NCBI RefSeq assembly: GCF_001557535.2
Contig: NZ_CP014306.1
Coordinates: 124,001 to 188,000 of the forward strand
From: Burkholderia sp. PAMC 26561
Lineage (GTDB): Bacteria > Pseudomonadota > Gammaproteobacteria > Burkholderiales > Burkholderiaceae
Direction: 5' to 3'
Length of the DNA: 64,000 nucleotides
Part shown: positions 33,367 through 43,794 of the stretch, piece by piece
How positions within the stretch are numbered: position 1 is the first letter of the stretch
Layout of the letters: every line of letters begins with the position of its first letter
The notes under the pieces: generated by a model
Seen by the model: only the letters and a program-made list of their open reading frames with translations
What the model was told of the DNA's origin: nothing
Database searches by the model: none
Translations under genes and position numbers: made by a program

Positions 33367-34263
33367 TTATTTTTTCGAGAAGATCGAGCGAGCGAGGATG
33401 TTCAGACCGAGCACGCCGAGCGTGATCAGGAACACACCGGCCCACGCGAGCGCTTGCCATTGGGGGAACGGGCTCATCGCGAACTTGTAGATGGTGACCG
33501 GCAAGTTGGCGACCGGCTGGCTCATGTCCCACGAGAAGAACTGGTTCGACAACGCCGTGAACAAGAGCGGCGCGGTCTCGCCGGTAATGCGGGCGACGGC
33601 GAGCAGGACACCCGTCACAATGCCGCTCACCGATGCCTTCAGCGTGATCGATGTCACCATCTTCCACTTCGGCGTACCGAGTGCAAAGGCCGCTTCGCGC
33701 AGCGCGTTGGGCACGAGCCGCAGCATGTTTTCGGTCGTACGGATCACGATCGGAATCTGCAGCAGCGCCAGCGCGATCACGCCCGCCCAGCCGCTGAAGC
33801 GTCCCGAATGTGCCACCACGATCGCATACACGAACAGGCCGATCACAATCGACGGTGCCGACAACAGGATGTCGTTGATGAATCGCGTGACACTCGCAAG
33901 CCAGCGCTTGTCGCCATATTCGGCGAGATAGACGCCTGCCAGTACGCCAAGCGGCGTACCAATGAACGTTGCGAGTCCCACCAGCATCAGGCTGCCGACA
34001 ATCGCGTTGAGCAAACCGCCGCCATCCGTATTAGGCGGCGGCGTGTTCTGCGTGAAGAGTTCGACAGACAAACCGCCCACGCCCAAGCGGACCGTGGTGA
34101 AAAGAATCCATACGAGCCACAACAGACCAAACGCCATGGCTGCCAGCGACAACACCAGCGCAACCACGTTCTTGCCGCGCCGGCGGCGCTGCAGCTTGAT
34201 CCGCGTGGCGGCTTCGCGCTCCGGATTGCCGGAGCCGGGGAATTGCATCGTGGGCTGGCTCAT
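33367..34263 (-). CDS. pstA: Phosphate ABC transporter permease PstA
   Basis: One of the two membrane subunits of the Pst phosphate importer, 298 residues with six predicted helices. The permease-ATPase contact loop is [25 protein letters not shown], around residues 185-206, the EAA motif of binding-protein-dependent permeases. A basic N-terminus ([14 protein letters not shown]) precedes the first helix. Its ATG overlaps the pstC stop (ATGA). The protein pairs with PstC to form the channel. No anomaly. Confidence 0.96.
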   Translation of the reverse strand: MSQPTMQFPGSGNPEREAATRIKLQRRRRGKNVVALVLSLAAMAFGLLWLVWILFTTVRLGVGGLSVELFTQNTPPPNTDGGGLLNAIVGSLMLVGLATFIGTPLGVLAGVYLAEYGDKRWLASVTRFINDILLSAPSIVIGLFVYAIVVAHSGRFSGWAGVIALALLQIPIVIRTTENMLRLVPNALREAAFALGTPKWKMVTSITLKASVSGIVTGVLLAVARITGETAPLLFTALSNQFFSWDMSQPVANLPVTIYKFAMSPFPQWQALAWAGVFLITLGVLGLNILARSIFSKK

Positions 34264-35243
34264 TTTCCGCCCTCCCCTTTTTCAAGGCGAAGCAGCATCA
34301 GCTTGGACAACGACAGTACGATGAACGTGATCAGGAACAGGATCAGCCCGAGTTCCATCAGCGCCGATGTATGCAGGCCCGGGCTCGCTTCAGCAAATTC
34401 GTTCGCAAGCGCTGACGTAATGCTGTTGCCCGGGGAAAACAGCGAGACGTTATCGAGCAGATTCGTATTGCCGATCACGAACGTCACCGCCATCGTCTCG
34501 CCGAGTGCGCGGCCAAGGCCGAGCATCACGCCGCCAATCACACCAGTGCGCGTGAACGGCAACACGATCTTCCACATCACTTCCCAGGTCGTGCAGCCGA
34601 TCCCGTACGCCGACTCCTTGAGCAGCACGGGCGTGACTTCGAACACATCGCGCATCACCGCCGCGATGTACGGAATGATCATGATCGCGAGGATCACGCC
34701 CGCACACAGAATACCGATACCGATGGGCGGCCCCTGGAAGAACCGGCCGATAAACCAGACATTGCCGAGCAAATGGCCGAGCGGCTTCTCGAAGTACGTC
34801 GCGAAGATGGGCGAGAAGACGAGCAGACCCCACATGCCATACACAATCGAAGGAATTGCCGCGAGCAATTCGATCGCAACACCCAGCGGCCGGCGCAGCC
34901 ATGCAGGCGCGAGCTCGGTCAGGAAGAGCGCAATGCCGAAGCTCACCGGCACGGCAATGATCAAGGCAATGATCGATGTAGCGATGGTGCCGTAGATAGG
35001 CACGAGCGCGCCAAAGGCATCCGCTTGCGGATCCCACTCGGAGCGCCAGAGAAAACTGAGACCGAATTTTTGCAGCGTAGGCAGCGAAGCCACCACCAGC
35101 GACACGATGATGCCGCCCAGCAGTAACAGTGTAATTACAGCAGCAAGCCGTGTCAGGCTGCCGAAAACGATATCACCGAGTTGTCCCGGAGCACGCTGGG
35201 CGCGGCTTGCGGGCGGAGTCGATGCGAGGTTGATGTCCGACAT
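34260..35243 (-). CDS. pstC: Phosphate ABC transporter permease PstC
   Basis: The other membrane subunit of the phosphate importer, 327 residues with six helices. The EAA loop is in the stretch [20 protein letters not shown], and the conserved [13 protein letters not shown] and [16 protein letters not shown] segments are present. ATG 35243 (MSDINLAS) is chosen; the preceding in-frame ATG lies inside the intercistronic hairpin. It begins 88 bases after pstS with a stable hairpin between them, and its stop overlaps pstA. Confidence 0.96.
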   Translation of the reverse strand: MSDINLASTPPASRAQRAPGQLGDIVFGSLTRLAAVITLLLLGGIIVSLVVASLPTLQKFGLSFLWRSEWDPQADAFGALVPIYGTIATSIIALIIAVPVSFGIALFLTELAPAWLRRPLGVAIELLAAIPSIVYGMWGLLVFSPIFATYFEKPLGHLLGNVWFIGRFFQGPPIGIGILCAGVILAIMIIPYIAAVMRDVFEVTPVLLKESAYGIGCTTWEVMWKIVLPFTRTGVIGGVMLGLGRALGETMAVTFVIGNTNLLDNVSLFSPGNSITSALANEFAEASPGLHTSALMELGLILFLITFIVLSLSKLMLLRLEKGEGGK

Positions 35244-35260
35244 GGGAGCCTTCGGAAGGA

Positions 35261-35282
35261 CCGCGCGGCGGATGCCGCGCGG
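35261..35282 (-). promoter_or_regulatory. Intercistronic hairpin between pstS and pstC
   Basis: A nine-pair all-GC stem, CCGCGCGGC-ATCC-GCCGCGCGG on the minus strand, without a following T tract. It could protect the 3' end of the pstS message so that the binding protein is made in excess over the permeases, as known for other transport operons. That role is inference. Confidence 0.55.
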
Positions 35283-35331
35283 CATAACGGACTAAAAAGC
35301 CAGAACGTGTTGCTTGATGCCTGAATGCAAC

Positions 35332-36363
35332 TTACTGCACGACTGCCTTGCCCGACGCGTCCTTGACCTTCGCCTTCCACTGCGTTTCGATTTCGGCGGT
35401 CACCGACTCAGGCAGCGGGATGTAATCGAGATCGTTCGCAGCTTGCGTACCGTTCTTGAACGCCCAGCCGAAGAACTTCAGCGTTTCCGCGCCCTGTGCT
35501 TCCTTTTCCTGCGTCGTGTGCAGCAACACGAACGTGGCGCCGACGATCGGCCATGCGTCCTTGCCCGGCTCATTCGTCAGGATCTGGTAGAACGACTTCG
35601 ACCAGTCTGCGCTTGCTGCCGCTGCCTTGAACGTTTCCGTCTTCGGCTCGACCACGGCGCCTGCTGCGTTCTTCAAGTCGACGTACGTCATCTTGTTCTG
35701 TTTAGCGTACGCCCATTCCACGTAACCGATCGCACCCGGCAAACGCTGGACGAATGCAGCAACGCCGTCGTTACCCTTGCCGCCCGTGCCCGTCGGCCAG
35801 TTGACCGTCGAGCCTTCGCCTACCTTGCTCTTCCACTCGGCGTTCACCTTGGACAAGTAGTTCGTCCAGATGAAGCTCGTGCCCGAACCGTCGGCGCGGC
35901 GCACCACGGCGATGTCGGTATCCGGCAGCTTGACCTTCGGGTTAAGCGCGGCGATCGCCGGGTCGTTCCACTTCTTGATCTTGCCGAGATAGATGTCGCC
36001 GAGCACTTCACCCGACAACGTCAGTTCGCCCGGCTTGATACCCGGAACATTGATTGTCGGCACCACGCCGCCAACCACTGTCGGGAACTGGAAAAGCCCC
36101 TGCTTTGCCAGTTCATCGTCTTTCAAAGGTGCGTCCGAGCCAGCGAAATCCACCGTCTTTGCGATGATTTGCTTGATGCCGCCCGACGAACCGATACCCT
36201 GGTAATTGACCTTGCCGCCGCCCGACTTCTGGTACGTATCGGCCCATTTCGTGTAAATCGGTGCTGCGAAGGTGCTGCCCGCGCCGGTGATGTCGGCAGC
36301 TTGTGCTGACAAGGCAAACATTGCGCCGACGATGCCTGCGAGCGCGGTGTGCATCAATTTCAT
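35332..36363 (-). CDS. pstS: Periplasmic phosphate-binding protein PstS
   Basis: The high-affinity phosphate receptor that feeds PstCAB, 343 residues. A signal peptide ([22 protein letters not shown]) precedes [18 protein letters not shown], the normal mature start. Phosphate-contact loops are [23 protein letters not shown] and [18 protein letters not shown] 36363 has GGAG eight bases upstream and opens the signal peptide. It is the first gene of the pst-pho unit and is preceded by a Pho-box-like repeat, so PhoB induction on phosphate starvation is expected. Confidence 0.97.
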   Translation of the reverse strand: MKLMHTALAGIVGAMFALSAQAADITGAGSTFAAPIYTKWADTYQKSGGGKVNYQGIGSSGGIKQIIAKTVDFAGSDAPLKDDELAKQGLFQFPTVVGGVVPTINVPGIKPGELTLSGEVLGDIYLGKIKKWNDPAIAALNPKVKLPDTDIAVVRRADGSGTSFIWTNYLSKVNAEWKSKVGEGSTVNWPTGTGGKGNDGVAAFVQRLPGAIGYVEWAYAKQNKMTYVDLKNAAGAVVEPKTETFKAAAASADWSKSFYQILTNEPGKDAWPIVGATFVLLHTTQEKEAQGAETLKFFGWAFKNGTQAANDLDYIPLPESVTAEIETQWKAKVKDASGKAVVQ

Positions 36364-36419
36364 GTGATCTCCAGGGTTGTGAGCAAGTGGCTCGACACCG
36401 CGAAGAATAGGGTCTCTGT

Positions 36420-36437
36420 GTGACACTTCGATGACGA
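36420..36437 (-). promoter_or_regulatory. Pho-box-like PhoB site upstream of pstS
   Basis: TCGTCATCGAAGTGTCAC on the minus strand matches 12 of 18 Pho-box positions, with CGTCAT and TGTCAC 11 bases apart. A further CTGTC lies just upstream, hinting at a third half-site. It ends 56 bases before the pstS ATG. Confidence 0.65.
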
Positions 36438-36529
36438 ACGATGAAGACAGCGTGACAACGTGCTTACGGGTTGAAAGTTTTACTTATGAGCCTGGACGCA
36501 TACGTTTGCCGTGCTTTTGGGCGTGCGCA

Positions 36530-36562
36530 TGAAAAAATGCCACGGTTTTGGCCGTGGCATTG
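36530..36562 (-). terminator. Terminator after glmM
   Basis: AATGCCACGG / CCGTGGCATT with a six-base loop, followed by TTTTTTC on the minus strand, 30 bases beyond the glmM stop. It insulates glmM from the pst operon. Confidence 0.85.
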
Positions 36563-36590
36563 TTGTTTGACGCGGACGCGTCTGCAAAAC

Positions 36591-37949
36591 TCAGGCCGTT
36601 GCTTCCTTCACGACCTTGGCAATGTTTTCAGCGTGTCTGACCGCTTCGGTCTGCGACGCCGCCTCGACCATCACGCGCAGCACCGGCTCAGTCCCCGAGG
36701 CACGGATCAGCACACGTCCCTTCGATTCAAGCTCGCGCTCGGCATCGGCGATAGCTCGCCTGATCGTGTCGCTGCCCTTCCAGTCCGCGCCCGGGCTCAT
36801 GCGCACGTTGATCAGCTTTTGCGGGAACAGGCTCACGCCTTCCAGCAAATCTGCCAGCGCCCGGCCGCTGCGCTTGACCGCTGCGAGCACGAGCAGTGCG
36901 GAGACAATGCCGTCGCCCGTTGAATGCCGGTCCAGCGACAAGATGTGGCCCGAGCCTTCCGCGCCCAGGACCCAGTTGTTTTCGCGCAGCTTTTCGAGAA
37001 CGTAACGGTCACCCACCGCCGCGCGCACGAACTTCACGCCGGCTTGTTTAAGCGCCACTTCCACGGCCATGTTCGTCATCAGCGTGCCGACGGCGCCATC
37101 GATCTTTCCATCGGTTGCGATCCGGTCGTTGACCAGCACGTAGAGCAATTCGTCGCCGTTGTACAAACGACCGGACGCATCGACGATCTGGAGCCGGTCG
37201 GCGTCGCCATCGAGTGCAATGCCGATATGCGCCCGATGTTCCTTCACCGCTTTCACCAGCGCATCGGGGGCGGTCGCACCCACGCCGTCGTTGATGTTGA
37301 AGCCATTCGGCGACACACCGATGGTCACCACCTCCGCGCCGAGTTCATGGAAGACCTGCGGCGCGACGTCGTACGCGGCGCCATGCGCGCAGTCGACTAC
37401 AAGCTTCAGCCCATGCAAATCGAAACTCGCCGGGAACGTGCTCTTGCAAAATTCGATGTAGCGGCCGCGCGCATCGTCCAGCCGGCGAGCCTTGCCGAGC
37501 AGTTCGGAAGGCGCGCAGGACATGGGTTCGTCGAGCTGCGCTTCGATCTGCAACTCGACTTCGTCAGGGAGCTTATTGCCATCGGCGGAGAAAAACTTGA
37601 TGCCGTTGTCGTAATACGGGTTGTGCGAGGCGCTGATCACCACGCCTGCGGCGAGGCGCAACGCGCGTGTCAGGTACGCGACGCCCGGCGTCGGAATCGG
37701 ACCAGCCAGCATGACGTCGACGCCTGCCGCTGAAAATCCCGATTCCAGCGCCGCCTCGAGCATATAGCCGGAGACCCGCGTGTCCTTGCCGATCAACACA
37801 GTCGGCCGGTTGCCGCGTTGCGCCCACTGATCCGCACCTGCCAGCACCTTGCCGGCGGCGTACCCAAGCCGCAATACAAAATCGGGCGTGATCGGGGATT
37901 CACCCACCTTGCCGCGAATGCCATCGGTTCCAAAATATCGACGTGCCAT
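36591..37949 (-). CDS. glmM: Phosphoglucosamine mutase GlmM
   Basis: Converts glucosamine-6-phosphate to glucosamine-1-phosphate for UDP-GlcNAc, and so peptidoglycan and LPS; 452 residues. The start [17 protein letters not shown] is the family signature, and ATG 37949 is chosen for that reason over an upstream in-frame ATG. The phospho-serine is in [18 protein letters not shown], the metal loop is DGDADRLQ, the sugar loop GAEGSGHI, and the C-terminal phosphate loop [12 protein letters not shown]. It follows folP by 84 bases in the ftsH-folP-glmM cluster, the usual order in proteobacteria. Confidence 0.97.
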   Translation of the reverse strand: MARRYFGTDGIRGKVGESPITPDFVLRLGYAAGKVLAGADQWAQRGNRPTVLIGKDTRVSGYMLEAALESGFSAAGVDVMLAGPIPTPGVAYLTRALRLAAGVVISASHNPYYDNGIKFFSADGNKLPDEVELQIEAQLDEPMSCAPSELLGKARRLDDARGRYIEFCKSTFPASFDLHGLKLVVDCAHGAAYDVAPQVFHELGAEVVTIGVSPNGFNINDGVGATAPDALVKAVKEHRAHIGIALDGDADRLQIVDASGRLYNGDELLYVLVNDRIATDGKIDGAVGTLMTNMAVEVALKQAGVKFVRAAVGDRYVLEKLRENNWVLGAEGSGHILSLDRHSTGDGIVSALLVLAAVKRSGRALADLLEGVSLFPQKLINVRMSPGADWKGSDTIRRAIADAERELESKGRVLIRASGTEPVLRVMVEAASQTEAVRHAENIAKVVKEATA

Positions 37950-38033
37950 GTTCTTGTTCGTTTCCTCGCGCTGAACGCGCTTCATCTATTTGTGTGTTGA
38001 TTCGTGCATAGTGCGCGCCGCGGCGCCCCAGCG

Positions 38034-38903
38034 CTATCCCGCCCGGTTGATGGCATCGCGGACTGCTTGCCAAACGTTGAGCGCATCGGCCGTGGCCGCG
38101 ACGTCGTGCACGCGCATGATCGACGCGCCCCGTTCCGCCGCGCACACCGCTGCCGCCACGCTTGCAGCCACCCGTTCGGACGGCTGAGTCCGGCCAGTCA
38201 CTGCGCCCAGCATCGACTTGCGCGACATCCCTGCCAGCAACGGCAGGTTCATGTTCACAGGCTGCGTACCGGCGAAATTTGCCAATAAGTCGTAATTATG
38301 AACCGTCACGGACTTGCCGAAGCCAAATCCGGGATCAAGACAGATGCGATTTAGCGCAATGCCGGCCTCGGTCAACGTGCGCACACGTTCGTCGAAAAAC
38401 TCGCGCACTTCCGCCACGACATTCCGATAGACCGGCTCGTGCTTCTGCATGGTCCCGGGTTCGCCAAGCATGTGCATTACACACAGACCGCTGGCGCTGT
38501 CCTTGACGGCATCGAACGCGCCTTCCCGACGAAACCCCCAGATATCGTTGATCATGTCCGCGCCGGCAGTCAGTGCGGCACGCATCACGGCAGGTTTGTA
38601 GGTATCGATGGAAAGCGGCACGCCAGTTGACCGCAATGCCTCGATCACCGGGATCACGCGCTCCAGTTCCTCGTCGAGCGGCACGGGTGGCGCGCCGGGA
38701 CGTGTGGATTCGCCGCCAATATCGAGGATGTCGGCGCCATCGCGAATCATCGTTTCCGCTTGAGCCAGCGCGGCATCACGCGCGACAAACCGCCCGCCGT
38801 CTGAAAACGAGTCCGGCGTGACGTTCAATATTCCCATGATGAGCGGACGCTCGAAGGTGAGCGTGAATCGGCCACACGTGAGGGGGTCCGCGACGGTTTG
38901 CAT
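38034..38903 (-). CDS. folP: Dihydropteroate synthase FolP
   Basis: Condenses p-aminobenzoate with dihydropterin pyrophosphate in folate synthesis and is the sulfonamide target; 289 residues. Landmarks: IMGILNVTPDSFSDGG near 23-38, DIGGESTRPGA near 60-70, NDIWGF, and the pyrophosphate-site SRKSMLG near the C-terminus. ATG 38903 is chosen as the family-typical start; in-frame codons upstream run into the ftsH terminator. It lies between ftsH and glmM on the same strand. No resistance-type change is obvious by eye. Confidence 0.96.
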   Translation of the reverse strand: MQTVADPLTCGRFTLTFERPLIMGILNVTPDSFSDGGRFVARDAALAQAETMIRDGADILDIGGESTRPGAPPVPLDEELERVIPVIEALRSTGVPLSIDTYKPAVMRAALTAGADMINDIWGFRREGAFDAVKDSASGLCVMHMLGEPGTMQKHEPVYRNVVAEVREFFDERVRTLTEAGIALNRICLDPGFGFGKSVTVHNYDLLANFAGTQPVNMNLPLLAGMSRKSMLGAVTGRTQPSERVAASVAAAVCAAERGASIMRVHDVAATADALNVWQAVRDAINRAG

Positions 38904-38949
38904 GGCTGTAGCTAAATAGGTGTTGCTCAAGACGGTGATCTCAAAAAAG

Positions 38950-38985
38950 AAAAAGGGCTGGTGTGAACAACACACCAGCCCTTCG
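38950..38985 (-). terminator. Terminator after ftsH
   Basis: AAGGGCTGGTGTG / CACACCAGCCCTT, a 13-pair stem with a five-base loop, followed on the minus strand by TTTTTCTTTTTTG. It lies between ftsH and folP, so folP-glmM need their own promoter or read-through. Confidence 0.85.
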
Positions 38986-39004
38986 AAACTACTCTGGAAT
39001 CACG

Positions 39005-40900
39005 TCAGGCAGAAGCAGGCGCTGTCGTGTTACCCGGCTTGACTTCCGCACCGGTATTGCCGCCACCAGCAGACGGATCGCTCGACGGCGGCGGCAGGTT
39101 CTTCGGCGGCCGCGGCGGACGACCGCCCATGATGTCGCTGATCTGTTCTGCGTCGATGGTTTCCCATTCCAACAGCGCCTTCGTCATGGATTCGACCTTG
39201 TCGCGGTTGTCTTCCAGCAGCTTGCGAGCGAGGCCGTATTGGTCGTCGAGAATCCGGCGAATTTCAGCATCGACCTTTTGCTGCGTGGCTTCGGATACCG
39301 TCTTCGACGCCATCTTGCCGAACATGCCGTCCTGCTCGGTATCGACATATACCATCGTGCCAAGCACATCCGACATACCGTAACGCGTCACCATGTCACG
39401 AGCCATCTTGGTCGCGCGCTCGAAGTCGTTCGAGGCACCCGTGGACATGGAGTTCAGGAACACTTCTTCCGCTGCACGGCCGCCGAACAGAATAGCGATT
39501 TCCTCGAGCATCTTGTCGCGATACAGATTCACGCGATCGTGTTCCGGCAACTGCCACGTGATCCCCAACGCCCAGCCACGCGGCATGATGGAAACCTTGT
39601 GCACCGGATCTGCGTGAGGCAGCAACTTCGCCACCACTGCGTGACCCGACTCGTGATAGGCCGTATTCCGACGCTCTTCTTCGCGCATCACAGCCGACTT
39701 GCGCTCCGGACCCATGAAAATCTTATCCTTCGCGTCCTCAAAATCCGCCATCTCGACGATTCGCTTGCCGCGGCGCGCTGCGAACAGCGCAGCTTCGTTC
39801 ACGAGATTCGCCAGATCGGCGCCAGAGAAGCCCGGCGTACCCCGTGCAATCACCGAAGCATCGACGTCGTTCGAGATCGGCACCTTGCGCAGGTGCACCT
39901 TCATGATGTGTTCGCGACCGCGAATGTCCGGAAGACCGACATAAACCTGACGGTCGAAACGGCCCGGACGCAGCAACGCCTTGTCCAGTACGTCAGAACG
40001 GTTGGTTGCAGCGATCACGATCACGCCAGAGTTCGCTTCGAAGCCGTCCATTTCAACAAGCATCTGGTTCAACGTCTGTTCGCGTTCGTCGTTACCGCCG
40101 CCCATGCCGGCGCCACGATGACGGCCCACAGCATCGATTTCGTCGATGAACACAATACAAGGCGCATGTTTCTTCGCCTGTTCGAACATGTCGCGCACCC
40201 GTGCGGCGCCAACACCCACGAACATTTCCACGAAGTCAGAACCCGAGATGCTGAAGAACGGCACCTTGGCTTCGCCAGCAATGGCGCGCGCCAGCAGCGT
40301 CTTACCCGTACCCGGAGGCCCGACCAGCAGCACGCCGCGCGGAATTCGCCCGCCGAGCTTCTGGAATTTCTGTGGATCGCGCAGGAAGTCGACAAGCTCG
40401 GAAACTTCTTCCTTCGCTTCGTCACAACCAGCGACATCGGTGAAATTGATTGCGTTGTTGTTCTCGTCGATCAGCCGCGCTCGTGACTTGCCGAACGAAA
40501 ACGCCCCGCCTTTCCCGCCGCCCTGCATCTGCCGCATCATGAAGAACCAGAAACCGATGATCAGGATCGTCGGTCCGAGGTAATACAGCGCAGAAACGAG
40601 CGCGTTGGGTTCGTCGTCAGCCTTGCCGCTGACCTGAACGCCGTACTTCATCAGGTCGCCGACCATCCAGATGTCGCCAGGCGACACGATCTGGTACTTC
40701 TGACCGTCTGCGGGGGTGACGGTGAGATTACGGCCCTGCACGGTAACGGTCTTGACCTTACCGGTCTTCGCGTCGTCCATGAACTGCGAATACGACACAC
40801 CTTCCTGGACGCGGGGTTTGTCGAACTGCTTGAACACCGTGAACAGCACCAGTGCGATAACCAGCCACACCGCTGCCTTAGAAAACATATTGTTGTTCAA
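39005..40900 (-). CDS. ftsH: ATP-dependent zinc metalloprotease FtsH
   Basis: A membrane-anchored AAA+ protease that degrades membrane and regulatory proteins; 631 residues. Two transmembrane helices (about 7-25 and 104-122) flank a periplasmic domain. The AAA module has Walker A GPPGTGKT (194-201), Walker [13 protein letters not shown] and the second region RPGRFDRQV. The protease zinc motif HESGH lies near residue 416, with a later aspartate ligand. The C-terminal tail is Gly/Pro/Ala-rich. It follows rlmE by 195 bases, the usual heat-shock-linked pairing. A strong terminator follows. Confidence 0.98.
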   Translation of the reverse strand: MNNNMFSKAAVWLVIALVLFTVFKQFDKPRVQEGVSYSQFMDDAKTGKVKTVTVQGRNLTVTPADGQKYQIVSPGDIWMVGDLMKYGVQVSGKADDEPNALVSALYYLGPTILIIGFWFFMMRQMQGGGKGGAFSFGKSRARLIDENNNAINFTDVAGCDEAKEEVSELVDFLRDPQKFQKLGGRIPRGVLLVGPPGTGKTLLARAIAGEAKVPFFSISGSDFVEMFVGVGAARVRDMFEQAKKHAPCIVFIDEIDAVGRHRGAGMGGGNDEREQTLNQMLVEMDGFEANSGVIVIAATNRSDVLDKALLRPGRFDRQVYVGLPDIRGREHIMKVHLRKVPISNDVDASVIARGTPGFSGADLANLVNEAALFAARRGKRIVEMADFEDAKDKIFMGPERKSAVMREEERRNTAYHESGHAVVAKLLPHADPVHKVSIMPRGWALGITWQLPEHDRVNLYRDKMLEEIAILFGGRAAEEVFLNSMSTGASNDFERATKMARDMVTRYGMSDVLGTMVYVDTEQDGMFGKMASKTVSEATQQKVDAEIRRILDDQYGLARKLLEDNRDKVESMTKALLEWETIDAEQISDIMGGRPPRPPKNLPPPSSDPSAGGGNTGAEVKPGNTTAPASA

Positions 40901-41095
40901 AGCACCACTCCTTCACTCATAGACGGGCGCCTACATTCGCCTTGCGGCACCACGAAAGCATTCTAATCCAGACCGCAAGCCCCTGCTATAACCTTTGACT
41001 AGCACGAAGATAGCGGCCGGATCCGATTTTTGGACCCCTTCGGCAAAAACGCTCGTTGGACAAAAGCTCCTCCGAGGCGGTTTCGCCGGCAACTC

Positions 41096-41758
41096 TCACT
41101 CACGACGCTTGAGTTGCCTGCCCAAAATAAACGTTTCGGACGATTTGTCGCGCGACGCCTTAGGCTTGCGTGGCGCGACGATTTTGAATTGATGCTTGAA
41201 CTTTTCCACAATCTGACTATAACCGCTGCCGTGAAAACATTTAACCAGCAGCGCACCATCCGGTTTCAGGTGGTTTTGCGAAAATTCCAGCGCCAGATCA
41301 CACAAATGCTCCATCCGGGCGGCATCCGCGCTCGCAACACCTGAGAGGTTGGGGGCCATGTCCGAGATTACAAGATCGACTTGATGATCCCCGACCAATT
41401 CTTTCAGTTGATCCAACACCGCGTCTTCCCGAAAGTCACCCTGGAAAAACGTAACGTCGGCAATGGGTTCCATGGGCAGGAGATCGAGCGCAATTATCTT
41501 GCCATCTATCCCGCCTTCGCGTGTGTCACCGCGGTTCGCCCCTTTGGCCAGCTTATTGCGCACATACTGGCTCCAGCTTCCCGGAGTCGACCCCAGATCC
41601 ACGATGATCTGCCCCGGCTTGATCAGCTTGTCCTGCTCGTCGATCTCCTTCAGTTTGTACGCGGCGCGCGCCCGATACCCCTCGCGCTGCGCGAGTTTCA
41701 CGTACGGGTCGTTGATGTGGTCGTGCAGCCACGAGTAGTTGAAGCGGTTTTTTGCCAT
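41096..41758 (-). CDS. rlmE: 23S rRNA 2'-O-ribose methyltransferase RlmE (FtsJ)
   Basis: Methylates U2552 of 23S rRNA at the ribose, a late step of 50S assembly; 220 residues. The Rossmann SAM site is [16 protein letters not shown] near 50-65. The catalytic K-D-K-E residues appear in [34 protein letters not shown] and the C-terminal [16 protein letters not shown] segment. It lies upstream of ftsH on the same strand, the usual arrangement, and is divergent from yhbY. The minus strand has a possible TATTAT -10 near 41800. Confidence 0.96.
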   Translation of the reverse strand: MAKNRFNYSWLHDHINDPYVKLAQREGYRARAAYKLKEIDEQDKLIKPGQIIVDLGSTPGSWSQYVRNKLAKGANRGDTREGGIDGKIIALDLLPMEPIADVTFFQGDFREDAVLDQLKELVGDHQVDLVISDMAPNLSGVASADAARMEHLCDLALEFSQNHLKPDGALLVKCFHGSGYSQIVEKFKHQFKIVAPRKPKASRDKSSETFILGRQLKRRE

Positions 41759-42141
41759 TAAGAATGAACTCTTGCTGCGTGAAGCTGTACTTTTAGCGGA
41801 TAATACGCGTCTAATTCGGGCTGCTGCTCAAATTTGAAGCAGCCTTCGTGTATATGGACAGCCGGTTTCGGCGACGTTGCGCCCTGTGGTGCGCCCGGTA
41901 TGGTAGCCGGAAGCAGCCAACCGGCAAGGCATTCCAGCCGAATTGGCCGGTGCAATACCTGAGCTTCGGCGATTAAAGATTCGTTAAAATCAAGTCCGTT
42001 TGCTCGCCGCCACACCTCGCGCCGTCCGTCATGTTCCCGAGCAAGGCGTTCCGCCCTGCACGTCTTTGTTATTGCGATCGCGACCGTTCAGCCGCTTTTA
42101 CGCTACGTCGCCCCTCATTTTAGTCGAGTCCGTTACTTCTC
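41759..42141. other. Divergent promoter region between rlmE and yhbY
   Basis: An 85-codon minus-strand frame (41758-42015) abuts rlmE but looks non-coding. There is a hairpin GGCTGCT / AGCAGCC at 41820-41845. TATTAT on the minus strand (near 41800) and TAAAAT on the plus strand (near 41986) are candidate -10 elements for rlmE and yhbY. Confidence 0.5.
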
Positions 42142-42696
42142 ATGTCAGCTCTTAAACTTTCTCCTGCCCAACGCGCCGACCTGCGCTCCCAAGCTCACGC
42201 GCTCAAGCCCGTTGTACTCATTGGCGGCGAAGGGCTGACCGAGGCCGTGCTCGCCGAGATCGAAGTCCACCTCGCCGCGCATCAGCTCATCAAGATCCGG
42301 GTTTTCGGCGATGACCGCGAATCCCGCGTCGCCGCTTACGCCGAAATCTGTGATCGCCTGGGCGCGGCTCCAGTCCAGCAGATCGGCAAACTTCTCGTGG
42401 TGTGGCGTCCGGAAGACGACGCTGCGCCTGCACGCAAAACCGGTACGGCTGGCGTGCGCGGCGCGAATCGCGTTGCGCCGCCGAGCGCGGGTGAAGCTGC
42501 CGATGCATCCACGAAAGGCCGCGCCCCGCGCGTGGTGAAGGTCGTGAAGATCACCCGCGATGCACCGGTGGTCCGCAAGCCGAAAAAGCAGAAACTGCTG
42601 GTTCGTGGCAATGAACGCGTCACCGCCGGCGGCAACGTGAAGCGTGCAAAGAAACGTCTGCCGAGCGCCAAGCGCCACCATCAGTCGTCGAAGTAA
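42142..42696 (+). CDS. yhbY: YhbY-family RNA-binding protein with basic C-terminal extension
   Basis: A 184-residue protein whose first 95 residues form the CRM (YhbY) RNA-binding domain that associates with 50S ribosome precursors: LRSQAHALKPVVLIGGEGLT, the GxxG-type loop, HQLIKIRVFG, and GKLLVVWRP. The remaining 85 residues are a low-complexity Lys/Arg/Ala-rich tail (RAPRVVKVVKITRD, NVKRAKKRLPSAKRHH) that typical 97-residue YhbY proteins lack and that probably adds nonspecific RNA contacts. Opposite rlmE, as in many proteobacteria. A terminator follows. Confidence 0.93.
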   Translation: MSALKLSPAQRADLRSQAHALKPVVLIGGEGLTEAVLAEIEVHLAAHQLIKIRVFGDDRESRVAAYAEICDRLGAAPVQQIGKLLVVWRPEDDAAPARKTGTAGVRGANRVAPPSAGEAADASTKGRAPRVVKVVKITRDAPVVRKPKKQKLLVRGNERVTAGGNVKRAKKRLPSAKRHHQSSK

Positions 42697-42723
42697 GCCG
42701 TTCCGGGTTCGCCCGGAAAGCAA

Positions 42724-42769
42724 AAAGCCGGTGTGATCCGATCAGCTCGGATCCCACCGGCTTTTTTTT
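42724..42769. terminator. Bidirectional terminator between yhbY and the DUF4149 gene
   Basis: A long stem AAAGCCGGTGTGATCCGA / TCGGATCCCACCGGCTTT (one internal mismatch region) with loop TCAGC, then eight T on the plus strand and AAAA on the other side. It serves both convergent genes. Confidence 0.9.
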
Positions 42770-43290
42770 CAGCCGCGTGCGCGACGTGCTGCGACGCTGG
42801 CTGTCTTTCCCTTCGGAACCGCGGTTTGCGCAGGGAACCGTCCCGGCGGAAGGCGCCAGAACAAGACCAGTCCCAACACACTCTCGATCAGGTAAAACGC
42901 GCTCGATACCCCGTGCAGCATGCCGAACCGGCTTGCATACGGTGACTGCGCGAGTTCCATCCCGCCCTCTTGTGCCGCCACACGCAAGGCGTTCATGAAC
43001 GGCTGCAAGGCAAAATAGCCGATCAGCACGCACAGCAGCATGCCCGCGATCACCCAGCGCGTCCGCTTGTACTCATCGAAACCCGTACGTACCAGGCGAT
43101 TCGCCATGACCAGCAGCACCAGCGCGCACACTACGCCCAGCATGCCCTCGATGCGAAAAAGCTGCGCCGCGACCGAACCCGCGGAGGTCCGGTCGAGCAT
43201 GCTGAACAGCACGGGTGCTGCGATGTAACCCAGGGCCAGCACGCTGCCGACCCAGATCATGGCGACGATCCGAAAGAATCGATGAGCCAT
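42769..43290 (-). CDS. DUF4149 family membrane protein
   Basis: A 173-residue inner-membrane protein with four predicted helices. The N-terminus FRIVAMIWVGSVLALGYIAAPVLFSMLDR carries the conserved small-residue and Pro pattern of DUF4149, and a basic tail follows the last helix. Function is unknown in the family. Its ATG shares one base with the greA stop (TGATG), so it is translationally coupled to greA and part of that transcript. This neighbour relation is common in beta-proteobacteria. Confidence 0.85.
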   Translation of the reverse strand: MAHRFFRIVAMIWVGSVLALGYIAAPVLFSMLDRTSAGSVAAQLFRIEGMLGVVCALVLLVMANRLVRTGFDEYKRTRWVIAGMLLCVLIGYFALQPFMNALRVAAQEGGMELAQSPYASRFGMLHGVSSAFYLIESVLGLVLFWRLPPGRFPAQTAVPKGKTASVAARRARG

Positions 43291-43766
43291 CAGACGTACT
43301 TGACCGCAATGACTTCGTATTCGCGCGCGCCGCTCGGTGCCTGCACCGACGCAACATCGCCCTCCGTCTTGCCAATTAACGCACGTGCTATAGGCGAGCT
43401 GATCGACACGAGGCCGTGATCGATGTCGGCTTCGTCGTCGCCGACGATCTGATAGGTCACCGAATTGCCCGAATCCAGGTCTTCCAGCTCGACGGTCGCG
43501 CCGAAGATCACGCGGCCGTCGGCTTCCACCTCGGTCGGATCGATGACTTGCGCGCCTGCCAGCTTCGACTCGAGCTCAGCAATCCGGCCTTCAATGAAGC
43601 CCTGCTTCTCTTTGGCAGCGTCATACTCCGCGTTTTCCGACAAGTCGCCCTGCGCGCGCGCTTCGGCGATCGAATTGACGACCGACGGGCGTTCTACGGA
43701 TTTCAAATGTTGCAATTCGTCGCGCAGCAACGCTGCGCCACGTTTAGTCAAAGGAACTGTGCTCAT
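43290..43766 (-). CDS. greA: Transcription elongation factor GreA
   Basis: GreA rescues backtracked RNA polymerase by stimulating transcript cleavage; 158 residues. The N-terminal coiled-coil has [17 protein letters not shown] and the acidic tip [16 protein letters not shown] with the catalytic Asp and Glu. The C-terminal FKBP-like domain includes [15 protein letters not shown] and [16 protein letters not shown] 43766 gives the standard length; an upstream in-frame TTG would add six residues. It lies after carB on the same strand with a terminator-type hairpin between them, and is coupled to the DUF4149 gene. Confidence 0.97.
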   Translation of the reverse strand: MSTVPLTKRGAALLRDELQHLKSVERPSVVNSIAEARAQGDLSENAEYDAAKEKQGFIEGRIAELESKLAGAQVIDPTEVEADGRVIFGATVELEDLDSGNSVTYQIVGDDEADIDHGLVSISSPIARALIGKTEGDVASVQAPSGAREYEVIAVKYV

Positions 43767-43794
43767 AACCAACTCATTACGCAAAAATGCAGAC

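Noticed and set aside
32458..34995. 845-codon plus-strand frame opposite pstB, pstA and pstC
   Set aside because: Shadow of three certain genes; crosses their boundaries and lacks any domain.
41758..42015. 85-codon minus-strand frame whose stop overlaps the rlmE start
   Set aside because: The TAATG overlap is attractive, but the frame runs through the probable rlmE promoter and a hairpin, has no ribosome binding site, and the product looks random.
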